A stretch of DNA of 64,000 bases from Palsa-1033 sp963735455. Lineage in GTDB: Bacteria > Chloroflexota > Limnocylindria > Limnocylindrales > CSP1-4. Shown here one piece after another: positions 1 to 8,903 of this stretch. The DNA lies in contig CAVTKZ010000004.1 of the NCBI GenBank assembly GCA_963735455.1, positions 310,001 through 374,000 on the forward strand, written 5' to 3'. The notes beneath the pieces are model-generated. The model had not been told where the DNA came from. It worked only from the letters and a program-made list of their open reading frames with translations, and made no database searches. The position numbers and the translations under genes were made by a program. The first letter of the stretch is position 1; every line of letters starts with the position of its first letter.

Positions 1-307
1 CTGGCCGTCGGCGGACAGGAGCTGGGGGACGTAGCCGATGCTCCGGCGAACCTCGGCCTGCTGGGTGGCGATGTCGAAGCCGCCGACGTGGGCCCGGCCG
101 CTCGGTCGGCGGCAACAGCGTCGTGAGCATCTTGATCGTCGTCGTCTTGCCGGCACCGTTCGGGCCGAGCAGGCCGAAGACTTCGTCGCCGCTCACCGTC
201 AGGTCGAGCCGGTCGACGGCCGTGATTTCACCGAAGCGCCGGGTGAGCTGCTCGGTTTGGACCGCGGCGGCCACCTCAGACGGCTCCGCGACGGACGGGC
301 TCGTCAC
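1..307 (-). CDS. ABC transporter ATP-binding protein (3' part outside window, frameshifted)
   Basis: N-terminal part of an ABC ATPase, probably the motor of a DrrA-like drug or lipid exporter. From the GTG at 305-307 it reads MTSPSVAEPSEV, then the Walker A motif GPNGAGKTTT around residue 50. Near position 102 a one-base gain in a G/C run breaks the frame. On the other side homology continues with a family-typical SGRAHVGGFD and IGYVPQ segment. The start lies inside the 3' end of the marR-like gene, a 32-bp overlap that implies translational coupling. The Walker B and signature motifs lie beyond the window edge. The frameshift is probably a sequence error, but a pseudogene cannot be excluded. 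Confidence 0.8.
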   Translation of the reverse strand, partial: MTSPSVAEPSEVAAAVQTEQLTRRFGEITAVDRLDLTVSGDEVFGLLGPNGAGKTTTIKMLTTLLPPTERPGPRRRLRHRHPAGRGSPEHRLRPPAPVRRRP

Positions 308-776
308 TCGACTGCCCGATTCGATCGAGGATCTCGAGGCCGCCGGCCAGGCGGGCCTGCTCGGCCGGGGTCAGGGCGGCCAGCTCCTCGGCGAGCCAGC
401 CCCGGACGGCGGCCTGGGCCCGGGCGAGGTGGTTGGCGCCCGAGGTGGTGAGCTCGAGCCGGATCCGCCGCCGTTCGGTCGGATCGCCGGTTCGGTCGAT
501 CATCCCGGCGACGACCAGCCGCTGGGCCAGCGCCGAGCTGGCCGGCAGGCTCATGCCCAGGTGGTCGGCCAGCGCGGAGAGGCCGGCTCCCGGCTCGCGA
601 CGGAGGTAGATCATCGCCCGGAGCTGGGCGACCGTCAGGCCGGGCGTCCCGTGCGCTCGCATCTCGCGGCGGATCCGGCGGGTCGCCCGGGGCACGATCT
701 CGAGGAGCCGGTCGGCGACGTTCGACTCGGCCTCCTCCGCCGTCGCGGGCGTCAGTTCCTCCGCGGTACTGTTCAT
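276..776 (-). CDS. MarR-family transcriptional regulator
   Basis: A 166-aa winged-helix regulator of the MarR family, expected to bind DNA as a dimer and respond to small phenolic or drug-like ligands. The central segment LTVAQLRAMIYLRREPGAG followed by LSALADHLGMSLPASSALAQ is the helix-turn-helix. The wing DRTGDPTERRRIRLELT carries the usual basic D-x-R-R-R signature. The ATG at 774-776 is preceded by a leaderless-type -10 hexamer. The gene overlaps the exporter ATPase downstream, so it probably represses that exporter and itself. Confidence 0.9.
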   Translation of the reverse strand: MNSTAEELTPATAEEAESNVADRLLEIVPRATRRIRREMRAHGTPGLTVAQLRAMIYLRREPGAGLSALADHLGMSLPASSALAQRLVVAGMIDRTGDPTERRRIRLELTTSGANHLARAQAAVRGWLAEELAALTPAEQARLAGGLEILDRIGQSSDEPVRRGAV

Positions 777-777
777 G

Positions 778-789
778 TACGTAACTATA
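778..789 (-). promoter_or_regulatory. Leaderless promoter and candidate operator of the marR-like gene
   Basis: On the minus strand TATAGT (784-789) lies 7 nt before the ATG, and the spacer contains the palindrome TACGTA (778-783). The hexamer fits the TANNNT promoters seen before many starts in this window. A palindrome between the -10 and the start suits autorepression by the MarR protein. The operator role is inferred. Confidence 0.5.
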
Positions 790-845
790 TCCCGATGGCC
801 GGCGTCGTGCCTTCGATCGGCCCGCCGGCGTGGCATCCTTGGCCG

Positions 846-2573
846 ATGGCAGATCGCCCGACCGGACGGCGCAGCTCGGAGTGGTACGCCGGCACGGGCC
901 GCAACGCCTACATCCACCGCGCCTGGATGCGCCGCGGCCTGCCGGCCAACGCGTTCGACGGCCGGCCGCACATCGCGATCGCCAACACGGCCTCCGACCT
1001 GACCCCCTGCAACGCCCACCTGAACGAGGTCGCCGAGAGCGTCAAGGCCGGGGTCTACGAAGCCGGCGGGATCCCCCTCAACCTGCCCGTCGTGTCGCTC
1101 GGCGAGACGCTCGTCCGGCCGACGGCGATGCTCTGGCGAAACATGGCCGCGATGGCCACCGAGGAGATGATCCGGGCCAACCCGATCGACGGGGTGGTCC
1201 TGCTGGGCGGCTGCGACAAGACGATCCCGGCCCTGCTGATGGCCGCCGCCTCGGTCGACCTTCCGGCGATCGTGGTCCCCGGCGGGCCGATGCTGACTGG
1301 CACGTTCCGTGGTGCCGCCCTGGGCTGCGGCACCGATGTCTGGCGATTGTCCGAGGAGGTCCGCGCCGGCACCCTGTCCGAGGCCGATTTCCTGCAGTCC
1401 GAGTCGTCGATGATTCGCAGCCGGGGCCACTGCAACACGATGGGCACCGCCTCGACCATGGCGGTGATGGCCGAGTCGCTGGGGATGACCATCCCCGGCC
1501 TGGCCGGCACGCCGGCGCCCGACAGCCGCCTGCTCGAGGCGTCCCATGCCACGGGCCGCCTGGCGGTCGAGCTGGTCGAGCGGGATCGCCGGCCGAGCGC
1601 GGTGATGACCCGGGGCTCATTCCTGAACGCGATCGTGGCCCTGGCCGCCGTCGGCGGCTCGACGAACGCCGTCGTCCACCTGCTGGCGATCGCCGGCCGG
1701 CTCGGAATCGAGCTGAGCCTCGACGACTTCGACCGGACCGGCGCCGGCGTGCCGCTCCTCGTCGACCTGCAGCCGGCCGGTCGCTTCCTGATGGACGACC
1801 TGTACCGCGCCGGTGGCCTGCTGGCCGTCCTGCGCGAGGTCCGCGACCTGCTCGACCCGGCGGCCCTGACGATCACCGGCCGGCCGCTGGTCGACTTCCT
1901 CGAGACGGCCCGGATCTGGGATCCGGAGGTGATCCGCGCACGATCGGCGCCGCTCCAGGCCAGCGCTGGGATCGCCGTCCTGTACGGCAACCTGGCCCCG
2001 ACCGGCGCCGTGATCAAGCCCGCCGCCGCGTCGCCGGAGCTGCTCAAGCACCGTGGCCGGGCGATGGTCTTCGACTCGATCGAGGACTATCGCGCCCGAA
2101 TCGACGACCCGGACCTCGACGTGGATGCGGACTCGGTCCTGATCCTGCGCGGCTGCGGGCCGCGCGGCTATCCGGGCATGCCCGAGGTGGCCAACGTGCC
2201 GCTGCCGGCCAAGCTCCTCCAGCAGGGCGTCCGGGACATGGTCCGGATCTGCGATGGGCGGATGAGCGGCACGGCCTACGGCACGGTGATCCTGCACGTG
2301 ACGCCCGAGGCCGCGGCCGGCGGGCCGCTCGGCCTGGTCCGGACCGGCGACATGATCAGCCTCGACGTCGAGGCCCGCCGGCTGGAGATCGAGGTCAGCG
2401 CCGAGGAGCTCGCCGGCCGGGTTCCGGCCCCAGCGGCCGTGGCGGCCTTCGCCGCGCCGACCCGCGGCTGGGAGCGCCTGTACGTCGACACCGTCCAGCA
2501 GGCCGACAGCGGCGCCGACCTCGACTTCCTGGTCGGATCGAGCGGCGACCAGGTCTCGCGCGACTCGCATTGA
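846..2573 (+). CDS. IlvD/Edd-family sugar-acid dehydratase
   Basis: A 575-aa Fe-S dehydratase of the dihydroxy-acid/phosphogluconate dehydratase family, removing water from a dihydroxy-acid or aldonic acid to give a 2-keto acid. Three conserved cysteine contexts are visible: DLTPCNAHL near residue 56, LLGGCDKT near 122, and SRGHCNTMGTAS near 195. The family signature CDGRMSGTAYG lies near residue 470. The length and the SSEWYAGTGRNAY start resemble L-arabinonate- and xylonate-type enzymes more than biosynthetic IlvD. Its alcohol-dehydrogenase and SDR neighbours support sugar catabolism. The ATG is 6 nt after a weak CATCCT hexamer. Confidence 0.87.
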   Translation: MADRPTGRRSSEWYAGTGRNAYIHRAWMRRGLPANAFDGRPHIAIANTASDLTPCNAHLNEVAESVKAGVYEAGGIPLNLPVVSLGETLVRPTAMLWRNMAAMATEEMIRANPIDGVVLLGGCDKTIPALLMAAASVDLPAIVVPGGPMLTGTFRGAALGCGTDVWRLSEEVRAGTLSEADFLQSESSMIRSRGHCNTMGTASTMAVMAESLGMTIPGLAGTPAPDSRLLEASHATGRLAVELVERDRRPSAVMTRGSFLNAIVALAAVGGSTNAVVHLLAIAGRLGIELSLDDFDRTGAGVPLLVDLQPAGRFLMDDLYRAGGLLAVLREVRDLLDPAALTITGRPLVDFLETARIWDPEVIRARSAPLQASAGIAVLYGNLAPTGAVIKPAAASPELLKHRGRAMVFDSIEDYRARIDDPDLDVDADSVLILRGCGPRGYPGMPEVANVPLPAKLLQQGVRDMVRICDGRMSGTAYGTVILHVTPEAAAGGPLGLVRTGDMISLDVEARRLEIEVSAEELAGRVPAPAAVAAFAAPTRGWERLYVDTVQQADSGADLDFLVGSSGDQVSRDSH

Positions 2574-3587
2574 TGCGGGCATTCGTCATCACCGGGCCGG
2601 GCCGGTCCGCCGTGATCGAGGTCGACCCACCGCGGCCCGAGCCCGGCCAGGTCGTGGTCGACGTTGCCCGGGTCGGGCTGTGCGGCACCGACGCCGAGTT
2701 CTTCAGCGGCGAGATGGCCTACCTGGCGCCAGGGCTCCGCCGCGTATCCGGTCCGGATCGGCCACGAGTGGTGCGGCTCCGTGACCGAGCTTGGTCCCGG
2801 CGTGGATCCGGCCTGGCTGGGCCGTCGGGTGACGGGCGACACGATGATCGGCTGCGGGACCTGCCGGCGCTGCCGGACCGGCCGCCAGCATGTCTGCGCC
2901 GAGCGCCGCGAGATCGGGATCCGGGGCGGCTTCCCGGGCGCGCTGGCCGAGCAGCTGGCCGTCCCGGCGAGCGGCCTGCACGCCCTGCCCGACTCGGTCG
3001 ACGACGTCGCCGGGGCGCTGGTCGAGCCGGGTGGCAACGCGCTTCGGGCGGTGGAGGCGGCCGGGCTGGCCGCCGGCGACCGGCTGCTGGTCCTGGGCGC
3101 CGGCACGATCGGCCTGCTGGCCGCCCTGTTCGCTCGCGCCCAGGGTGCCGAGGTCCACCTGGTCGGCCGCTCGCCACGCTCCCTCGACTTCGCCGCCGGG
3201 CTCGGCTTCGCGGCGGTCAACGGGATGGAGGCCCTGGCCGACCAGGCCTGGGACGCGGTGATCGACGCGTCGACCGACCCGGGCCTGCCGGCCCTGGCCC
3301 TGGACCTGGTCGAGCCCGGCAAGCGGATCGTGTACATCGGCCTGGCCGGGACACCGAGCCTGATCGACACCCGGACGCAGGTCCTCAAGGACGTCACCGC
3401 GGTCGGGATCCTGAGCGGCTCGGCCGGGCTCGCCGGCACGATCGAGCGCTACGCCAGCGGCGCGGTCGATCCCCGGCCGCTCGTTTCGGCGACGGTCGGC
3501 CTCGAGCAGGCCGGCGATGTCCTCGCCGGCCGGCGCCCCACAGCAGCCGGCCCGGGGCCCAAGATCCATGTTGATCCGCGCCTGTGA
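2573..3587 (+). CDS. Zinc-dependent alcohol/sugar dehydrogenase (frameshifted)
   Basis: Medium-chain NAD(P)-dependent dehydrogenase, about 337 aa when repaired. It starts MRAFVITGPGRSAVIEVD, has the catalytic-zinc cysteine in GLCGTD and the His-Glu pair in IGHEWCG. The structural-zinc loop is CGTCRRCRTGRQHVC and the Rossmann glycines are VLGAGTIGLLAA. An extra C near 2735 moves the frame; without it the protein runs smoothly through APGSAAYPVRIGHEW. The start overlaps the dehydratase stop (TGATG), so the two are coupled. Likely substrate: a sugar or polyol in the same pathway. Confidence 0.85.
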
Positions 3588-3621
3588 TCGGCGACCGATT
3601 GATCCCCGGAGGTCCGCGGCC

Positions 3622-4380
3622 ATGAACGATTTCGACGGCCTGGTCGCGGTCGTGACCGGCGGCGCGAGCGGCATCGGCGCGGCGACGGCCGACCTGCTCC
3701 TCGAGCGCGGCGCGCGGGTCGCCGTCCTCGATCGCGCGATTGCATCGGGCGGCCCGGCCGACGATCGGGCCGGCCGGCTGGCGGTGGCCTGCGACGTAAC
3801 CGACGACACGAGCGTGCGGGCCGCGATCGCGCGGGTCGTCGAGGTCCTCGGGGGCATCGATGTCCTGGTCAACAACGCCGGGATCGGTTCTGTCGGCGAC
3901 ATCGCCGCCAACGACGACGCCGAGTGGCAGCGGGTCTTTGACGTGAACGTCTTCGGGATTGCCCGGGTGACCCGGGCGGCGCTGCCCCACCTGCGATCCT
4001 CGGCCCACCCGGCGATCGTCAATACCTGCTCGGTCGTGGCCGCCGTCGGCGTCCCCCAGCGGGCGGTCTACAGCGCCAGCAAGGGCGCCGTCGCGGCGCT
4101 CACCCTGGCGATGGCCGCCGACCACGTCCGCGAAGGGATCCGGGTCAACGCGGTGATGCCGGGCACGGCCGACACTCCCTGGATCGGGCGCTTGCTGGAG
4201 CAGGCCGTCGATCCCGCCGCCGCCCTCGGCGCGCTCCGGGCACGCCAGCCGATGGGCCGCCTGGTGACCGCCGCCGAGGTCGCCCAGTCGATCGCCTACC
4301 TGGCCGGACCACTGGCCGGCTCGACCACCGGGACGTTGCTCGCCGTGGACGGCGGGATGGCCGGCCTGCGGGTCGGCTGA
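3622..4380 (+). CDS. Short-chain dehydrogenase/reductase
   Basis: A 252-aa classical SDR with cofactor motif TGGASGIG (residues 11-18), NNAG near residue 80, catalytic serine in NTCSVVAAVG, and YSASK. The D in VLDRA at the end of beta-2 favours NAD(H). A GGAGG Shine-Dalgarno at 3608-3612 precedes the ATG. It is the third gene of the operon with the dehydratase and Zn-dehydrogenase, so it probably oxidises a sugar, lactone precursor or keto-acid intermediate. The exact substrate is unknown. Confidence 0.88.
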   Translation: MNDFDGLVAVVTGGASGIGAATADLLLERGARVAVLDRAIASGGPADDRAGRLAVACDVTDDTSVRAAIARVVEVLGGIDVLVNNAGIGSVGDIAANDDAEWQRVFDVNVFGIARVTRAALPHLRSSAHPAIVNTCSVVAAVGVPQRAVYSASKGAVAALTLAMAADHVREGIRVNAVMPGTADTPWIGRLLEQAVDPAAALGALRARQPMGRLVTAAEVAQSIAYLAGPLAGSTTGTLLAVDGGMAGLRVG

Positions 4381-4384
4381 GCGA

Positions 4385-4855
4385 CTACTCGCCGGCGTCC
4401 AGCTCGAGGCGGTAGTAGCGACCGACCGCCAGGACGTGGCGCCGGCCGAGCCGGTAGACGAGGTCGCCCGGGAAGGGATGCTGGTTCGTGGCCAGGATGG
4501 CCCGCTCCCGTTCCGGCCCTGGGGCCAGGGGATCCGTTCGGAAGCTGACCGGCGGCTGGCCCGGCCAGGCCAGCTGCAGCCGGCCCCCGGCCGCATCCAG
4601 GTTGCGGGTCCACTGGCTGGCGCCGTTGGGGTGGCCGAGATACCACTGGCCGTCGATCGACAGCAGGCCGAGCAGGGTCCGGCGCGGGCGGCCGGACCGG
4701 CGCCCGGGGATCGTGACCTCGATCACGTTGCCCAGCCCGGACTGCAGCCAGACCATCCGGAGGAGCGGGTCGAACAGCCAGAGCAACGCATAGACGGCCC
4801 GGAAGCCAAGGCCCCACCCGTGCGAGGGCCGCGGCTCGATCGTGGCGAGCTCCAT
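4385..4855 (-). CDS. DUF385 / deazaflavin-type nitroreductase-fold protein
   Basis: A 156-aa protein with the split beta-barrel pattern of the DUF385/Ddn family, whose studied members use F420H2 to reduce quinones or nitro compounds. Key stretches are IEVTIPGRRSGRPRRTLLGL, DGQWYLGHPNGASQWTRN and VYRLGRRHVLAVGRYYRLEL. G-R-x-S-G-x-x-R-x-T-L-L is the typical cofactor-phosphate segment. I chose the internal ATG (4853-4855) because the longer frame upstream does not look like protein. It faces the SDR gene tail to tail. Confidence 0.72.
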   Translation of the reverse strand: MELATIEPRPSHGWGLGFRAVYALLWLFDPLLRMVWLQSGLGNVIEVTIPGRRSGRPRRTLLGLLSIDGQWYLGHPNGASQWTRNLDAAGGRLQLAWPGQPPVSFRTDPLAPGPERERAILATNQHPFPGDLVYRLGRRHVLAVGRYYRLELDAGE

Positions 4856-4992
4856 TCCATGGCTACGCGCGCCGGCGAGAATCAGATGACCTGCGAGGTG
4901 CGAGGCGCCGCCAGCCCCGCGATCTGGATGGCCCGTGCGGTGCGTGGCGTCGACACGACGCCTGAGTGGTTCTTGGGGCACCAAGGCGTACC

Positions 4993-5171
4993 CGATATGC
5001 CCCCCATGCTTAGCCGGGAGCTTTCCCGGCCCGGAACCTCGAATTCGAACGGTCAGGGCCGGCTCCAAGCGGCACGACCCCGCACGAACCACGCTCGTCG
5101 GCGGCTACGACCCGGCAGGAGCCGCGACCGGACGCCCGCTAACGCGCTTCCTAAGCATGGGGCTCATATCG
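4993..5171. repeat. Near-perfect inverted repeat pair in a 430-bp gene-free gap
   Basis: Arm 1 (4993-5013) begins CGATATG and ends ATGCTTAG. Arm 2 (5151-5171) is its reverse complement with 2 mismatches in 21 bases. The arms enclose 137 bp with no convincing ORF. Next to arm 1 lies a 7-bp hairpin (GCCGGGA at 5013-5019, TCCCGGC at 5024-5030) without a T-run. The gap 4856-5288 shows no other gene and no tRNA. Possible readings are a small non-autonomous element, a recombination site or a structured RNA. Confidence 0.6.
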
Positions 5172-5288
5172 CGGACCTCAGGTCCCGGAACCCCCGGCAC
5201 GCCACCCCGCAGCAGCTCGTCGGACGGTCCCGCAGGTCGCCACGCCGATGGCGGCGGCAGCGGCCGCGGCCTCGACCTCAGGCCCTGC

Positions 5289-6322
5289 TCAGTGGCTGCT
5301 CGACTCGGCCCACAGGTTGATCCCGCTCTCGGTCGCGAAGCGGTCGATGTCGGCCAGCTCGGCGACGCTGAAGGCGAGCTTGTCCAGGGCGCCGAGGTTC
5401 TCCTCGAGCTGGCTGACGCTGCCGGCGCCGATCACGGTCGACGTCACGCGCTGGTCGCGGAGCGTCCAGGCGAGGGCCATCTGGGCCAGGCTCTGGCCGC
5501 GCGCCTGGGCGATCTCGGCCAGCCCGCGGACCTTGGCCAGGGTCGCATCGGACAGGAATTCGGGCCGCAGCGAGCCCGCCGCCGCCGCCCGCGAGTCGGC
5601 CGGCACGCCGTCCAGGTACTTGCCCGTGAGCAGCCCCTGGGCCAGCGGCGAGAACGTGATGCAGCCGACGCCCGCCTGCGTCGAGGACATCGAGCAGCCC
5701 GTCTTCGATCCAGCGGTTGAGCAGCGAGTACGACGGCTGGGCGATGACCAGGGGCGTGCCCAGGCGGGCCAGGATCGCGATCGCCTCGCTCGCCCGGGCG
5801 GGCGAGTACGACGAGATCCCGACGTACAGCGCCTTGCCCTGGCGGACGGCCGAATCGAGCGCGCCCATCGTCTCCTCGAGCGGCGTCGCCGGGTCGAAGC
5901 GATGGGAGTAGAAGATGTCGACGTAGTCGAGGCCCATCCGGCCCAGGCTCTGGTCGAGGCTGGCCAGGAGGTACTTGCGCGAGCCCCAGTTGCCGTAGGG
6001 ACCGGGCCACATGTCGTAGCCGGCCTTGCTCGAGATGATCAGCTCGTCGCGATACGAGCGGAGATCGGTGGCCAGGATCCGCCCGAAGTTCTCCTCGGCC
6101 GAGCCGTACGGCGGGCCGTAGTTGTTGGCCAGGTCGAAATGGGTGACGCCCAGGTCGAACGCCCGCCGCAGGACGGCCCGCTGGCCGTCGATCGGCCGGT
6201 CGTGGCCGAAGTTCTGCCACAGGCCGACGGAGATCGCCGGGCAGCTGCAGGCCGCTCCGCCCGGAGCGCCGGTAGGGCATCGAGTCGTAGCGATTGGCGG
6301 CAGCCGGCTCGGTCATGGCCAT
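5289..6322 (-). CDS. Aldo/keto reductase, YghZ-like (two frameshifts)
   Basis: About 343 aa when repaired, a TIM-barrel NADPH-dependent aldo/keto reductase. It begins MAMTEPAAANRYDSMPYRRS and continues with FDLANNYGPPYGSAEENFG, where D and Y are the catalytic pair. Then come ISSKAGYDMWPGPYGNWG, DYVDIFYSHRFDP and the C-terminal FSPLAQGLLTGKYLDG. This layout matches L-glyceraldehyde-3-phosphate reductase-like proteins. Extra bases near 6239 and 5669 split it into three frames that join without loss. GAGG lies 8 nt before the ATG. Confidence 0.85.
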
Positions 6323-6400
6323 AGTTTGCCTCGATTCGGCCGGCCTCTGCTCGCCCGGCCACGAGACGCACCGGCCCTGTCTGGGCCGTCGGCGGCACGG

Positions 6401-6406
6401 TAGAAT
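6401..6406 (+). promoter_or_regulatory. -10 hexamer of the serine operon
   Basis: TAGAAT ends 9 nt before the GTG of the DUF1015 gene. There is no Shine-Dalgarno, so transcription probably begins at or just before the start codon. Confidence 0.5.
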
Positions 6407-6415
6407 CCGGCCCCC

Positions 6416-7639
6416 GTGGCCACGATCCGACCGTTCCGCGCCCTTCGCCCCGAGCCGGCCCAGGCCGCTGCCGTGGCGGCCGTGCCGTACGACGTGGTCA
6501 GCACGGCCGAGGCGCGCGCCCTGGCCCAGGGCAACCCGTTGAGCTTCCTGCACGTCTCGCGGGCCGAGATCGACCTGCCGCCCGACACCGATCCTCACGC
6601 CGACCTCGTGTACGAGACGGCCGCCGCCAACTTCGCGACCCTCCGCGCCGCGGCGCCGCTCAGCGTCGAGGACGCTCCCAGCCTGTACGCCTACCGGCTC
6701 CGGATGGGCAGCCACGAACAGGCCGGAATCGCCGGTTGCTTCTCGGTTGACGAGTACGAGCGCGACGTGGTCCGCAAGCACGAACGGACGCGCAAGGACA
6801 AGGAGGACGACCGGACCCGGCACCTCCTCACGCTCGGGGCCCAGACCGGGCCGGTCTTCCTGACCTACCCGGCCGATCCGGCCCTCGACGCGCTCGTCAG
6901 CCGGGCCGCGAGCGGGGCCCCGCTCTTCGACTTCACGGCGGTCGACGGCGTCCAGCACACGCTCTGGCGTCTCGGCGCCGGCGAACGGGAGGCGGTCGTG
7001 GCGGCCTTCGATCGGATCCCGCTGCTGTACATCGCCGACGGCCATCACCGGGCCGCGAGCGCGATGCGCGCTCGCCAGGCGCTGCGCGAGACGCACCCGG
7101 GCGACGGCCCGATCGAGGCCGACGGCTTCCTGGCCGTGGCCTTCGCCCATGACCAGATGCAGGTCCTGGCCTATCACCGGGTCGTCAGGGACCTGGCCGG
7201 CCAGGCTCCGGCAGGATTCCTGGCCGCCCTTCGGGGCCGGCTCCGGGTCGAGCCCGGCAGCGCCTCGCCGGCGGGCCCGGGCGAGGTGTCGATGTACCTC
7301 GACGGCCGCTGGCATGCGCTGACCCTGGCTCCGGCGCCGGTTGGCGCACCGCCGGCCGATCGGCTCGACGTCTCACGCCTGCAGGCCCAGGTCCTCGAGC
7401 CCCTGCTCGGGATCGGCGACCCGCGGACCGACGCCCGGATCGACTTCGTCGGCGGGATCCGCGGTCCGGCCGCCCTCGTCGAGCGGGTTGACGCGGGGAC
7501 CGGAGCCGTGGCCTTCGCCCTCCACCCGGTCAATGTCGGGGACCTGATGGCGATCGCCGACGCCGGTGGGATCATGCCGCCCAAGTCGACCTGGTTCGAG
7601 CCGAAGCTCAGGGACGGCCTCCTCAGCCACCTCATCTAA
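6416..7639 (+). CDS. DUF1015 family protein, first gene of serA-serC operon
   Basis: A 407-aa member of the DUF1015 family, full length, beginning MATIRPFRALRPEP. The most striking motif is LYIADGHHRAASAMRARQ near residue 205, resembling the G-H/E-x-R-x-x-A nucleotide-binding motif of ParB/SerK-fold proteins. KHERTRKDKEDDRTRHL and the C-terminal GGIMPPKSTWFEPK are also conserved. It is followed after 12 nt by serA and then serC. No serB-like phosphatase is present, so a role in phosphoserine or serine metabolism is likely. The reaction is inferred, not known. Confidence 0.9.
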   Translation: MATIRPFRALRPEPAQAAAVAAVPYDVVSTAEARALAQGNPLSFLHVSRAEIDLPPDTDPHADLVYETAAANFATLRAAAPLSVEDAPSLYAYRLRMGSHEQAGIAGCFSVDEYERDVVRKHERTRKDKEDDRTRHLLTLGAQTGPVFLTYPADPALDALVSRAASGAPLFDFTAVDGVQHTLWRLGAGEREAVVAAFDRIPLLYIADGHHRAASAMRARQALRETHPGDGPIEADGFLAVAFAHDQMQVLAYHRVVRDLAGQAPAGFLAALRGRLRVEPGSASPAGPGEVSMYLDGRWHALTLAPAPVGAPPADRLDVSRLQAQVLEPLLGIGDPRTDARIDFVGGIRGPAALVERVDAGTGAVAFALHPVNVGDLMAIADAGGIMPPKSTWFEPKLRDGLLSHLI

Positions 7640-7651
7640 GGAGCGCGCCCG

Positions 7652-8890
7652 ATGAAGGTCCTCGTCGCCGATCCATTCGAGCAGTCGGGCCTCGACGGCC
7701 TTGCCGCCTGCGACTGCGAGGTGGTCTTCGACCCGGCGCTCAAGGACGAGGCCCTGGCCGCCGCCCTGGGCGAGAGCCGGGCCGAGGTGCTCGTCGTGCG
7801 GTCGACCAAGGTCACCGCCGCGATGATTGACGCGCCTGACCTGGCCCTGATCGTGCGCGCCGGCGCGGGCTACAACACGATCGACGTCAGCGCCGCGTCG
7901 GCCCGCGGGATCTACGTCTCGAACTGCCCCGGCAAGAACGCGATCGCGGTGGCCGAGCTGGCGTTCGGCCTGATCCTGGCCCTCGACCGGCGAATTCCCG
8001 ACAACGTCGCCGAGCTGCGGGCGGGCCACTGGAACAAGAAGGAGTTCTCGAAGGCGCGCGGCCTCCACGGGGCGACCCTGGGCCTGCTCGGCTTCGGCAA
8101 CATCGCCCAGGAGCTGGCCCGCCGGGCGCAGGCCTTCGGGATGGACGTCGCGATCTGGGCCCGGCGCTTCGAATCTGGCGCGGACGTCGACCTGGCGGCC
8201 TACGGCCTGGATCCCACCAGCCGGGCGTCACGGATCACGATCGCGGCGACGCCGGCCGAGGTCGCCGCCCGGGCCGACGTCCTGAGCATCCACGTCGCGC
8301 TCGGGCCGGAGACCCGCGGGCTGGTCGATGCCGGCCTGCTCGCCAACCTTCGGCCGGGCTCGTTCGTGATCAACACCTCGCGGGCCGAGGTCGTCGATCA
8401 CGAGGCCCTGGCGGCCGCGGTCCGGGAGCGCGGGATCCGGGTGGGCCTCGATGTCTATCCCGACGAGCCGACCACGCCGACGGCCGACTTCAGCCCGCCG
8501 ATCCTGGCCTTGCCCGGTGTCTACGGCACCCATCACATCGGAGCCTCGACCGAGCAGGCCCAGGAGGCGATCGCGGCCGAGACGGTCAGGATCATCCGCG
8601 CCTTCAAGGAGACCGGCCAGGTGCCCAACGTGGTCAACCTGGCCCGCCGGACGCGGGCCAGCCACCTGCTCGTCGTCCGCCACCGCAACCGGCCGGGTGT
8701 CCTCGCCCATGTCTTCGGCCAGCTGTCCGGGGCGAGGATCAACGTCCTCGAGACCGAGAACGTGATCTTCGAGGAGGCCGAGGCGGCGGTCGCCCGGATC
8801 AACCTGGACGGCGCACCATCGGCCGAGGTGCTCGCCGCGATCCAGGCCGCCGACGAGCACATCATCAGCCTCCAGCTCGTCGCCCTGTGA
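7652..8890 (+). CDS. serA: D-3-phosphoglycerate dehydrogenase
   Basis: A 412-aa NAD-dependent enzyme catalysing the first step of the phosphorylated serine pathway. The substrate domain begins MKVLVADPFEQSGLDGL. The Rossmann motif is GLLGFGNIAQELARRA near residue 150, followed by INTSRAEVVDHEAL and the catalytic histidine in GTHHIGASTEQAQ near 292. The last ~75 residues (HLLVVRHRNRPGVLAHVFGQ) form an ACT domain, suggesting serine feedback. An AAGGAG site precedes the ATG. It lies between the DUF1015 gene and serC. Confidence 0.95.
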   Translation: MKVLVADPFEQSGLDGLAACDCEVVFDPALKDEALAAALGESRAEVLVVRSTKVTAAMIDAPDLALIVRAGAGYNTIDVSAASARGIYVSNCPGKNAIAVAELAFGLILALDRRIPDNVAELRAGHWNKKEFSKARGLHGATLGLLGFGNIAQELARRAQAFGMDVAIWARRFESGADVDLAAYGLDPTSRASRITIAATPAEVAARADVLSIHVALGPETRGLVDAGLLANLRPGSFVINTSRAEVVDHEALAAAVRERGIRVGLDVYPDEPTTPTADFSPPILALPGVYGTHHIGASTEQAQEAIAAETVRIIRAFKETGQVPNVVNLARRTRASHLLVVRHRNRPGVLAHVFGQLSGARINVLETENVIFEEAEAAVARINLDGAPSAEVLAAIQAADEHIISLQLVAL

Positions 8891-8903
8891 AGGAGCCGCC
8901 GTC

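Noticed and set aside
123..845. N-terminal extension of the IlvD/Edd-family frame
   Set aside because: The extension is the reverse strand of the marR-like gene. Homology begins at the ATG at 846.
5140..5175. Possible tRNA (TTCCTAA resembling an anticodon loop)
   Set aside because: No acceptor, D or T-arm pairing could be found on either strand. The similarity is explained by the inverted-repeat arm.
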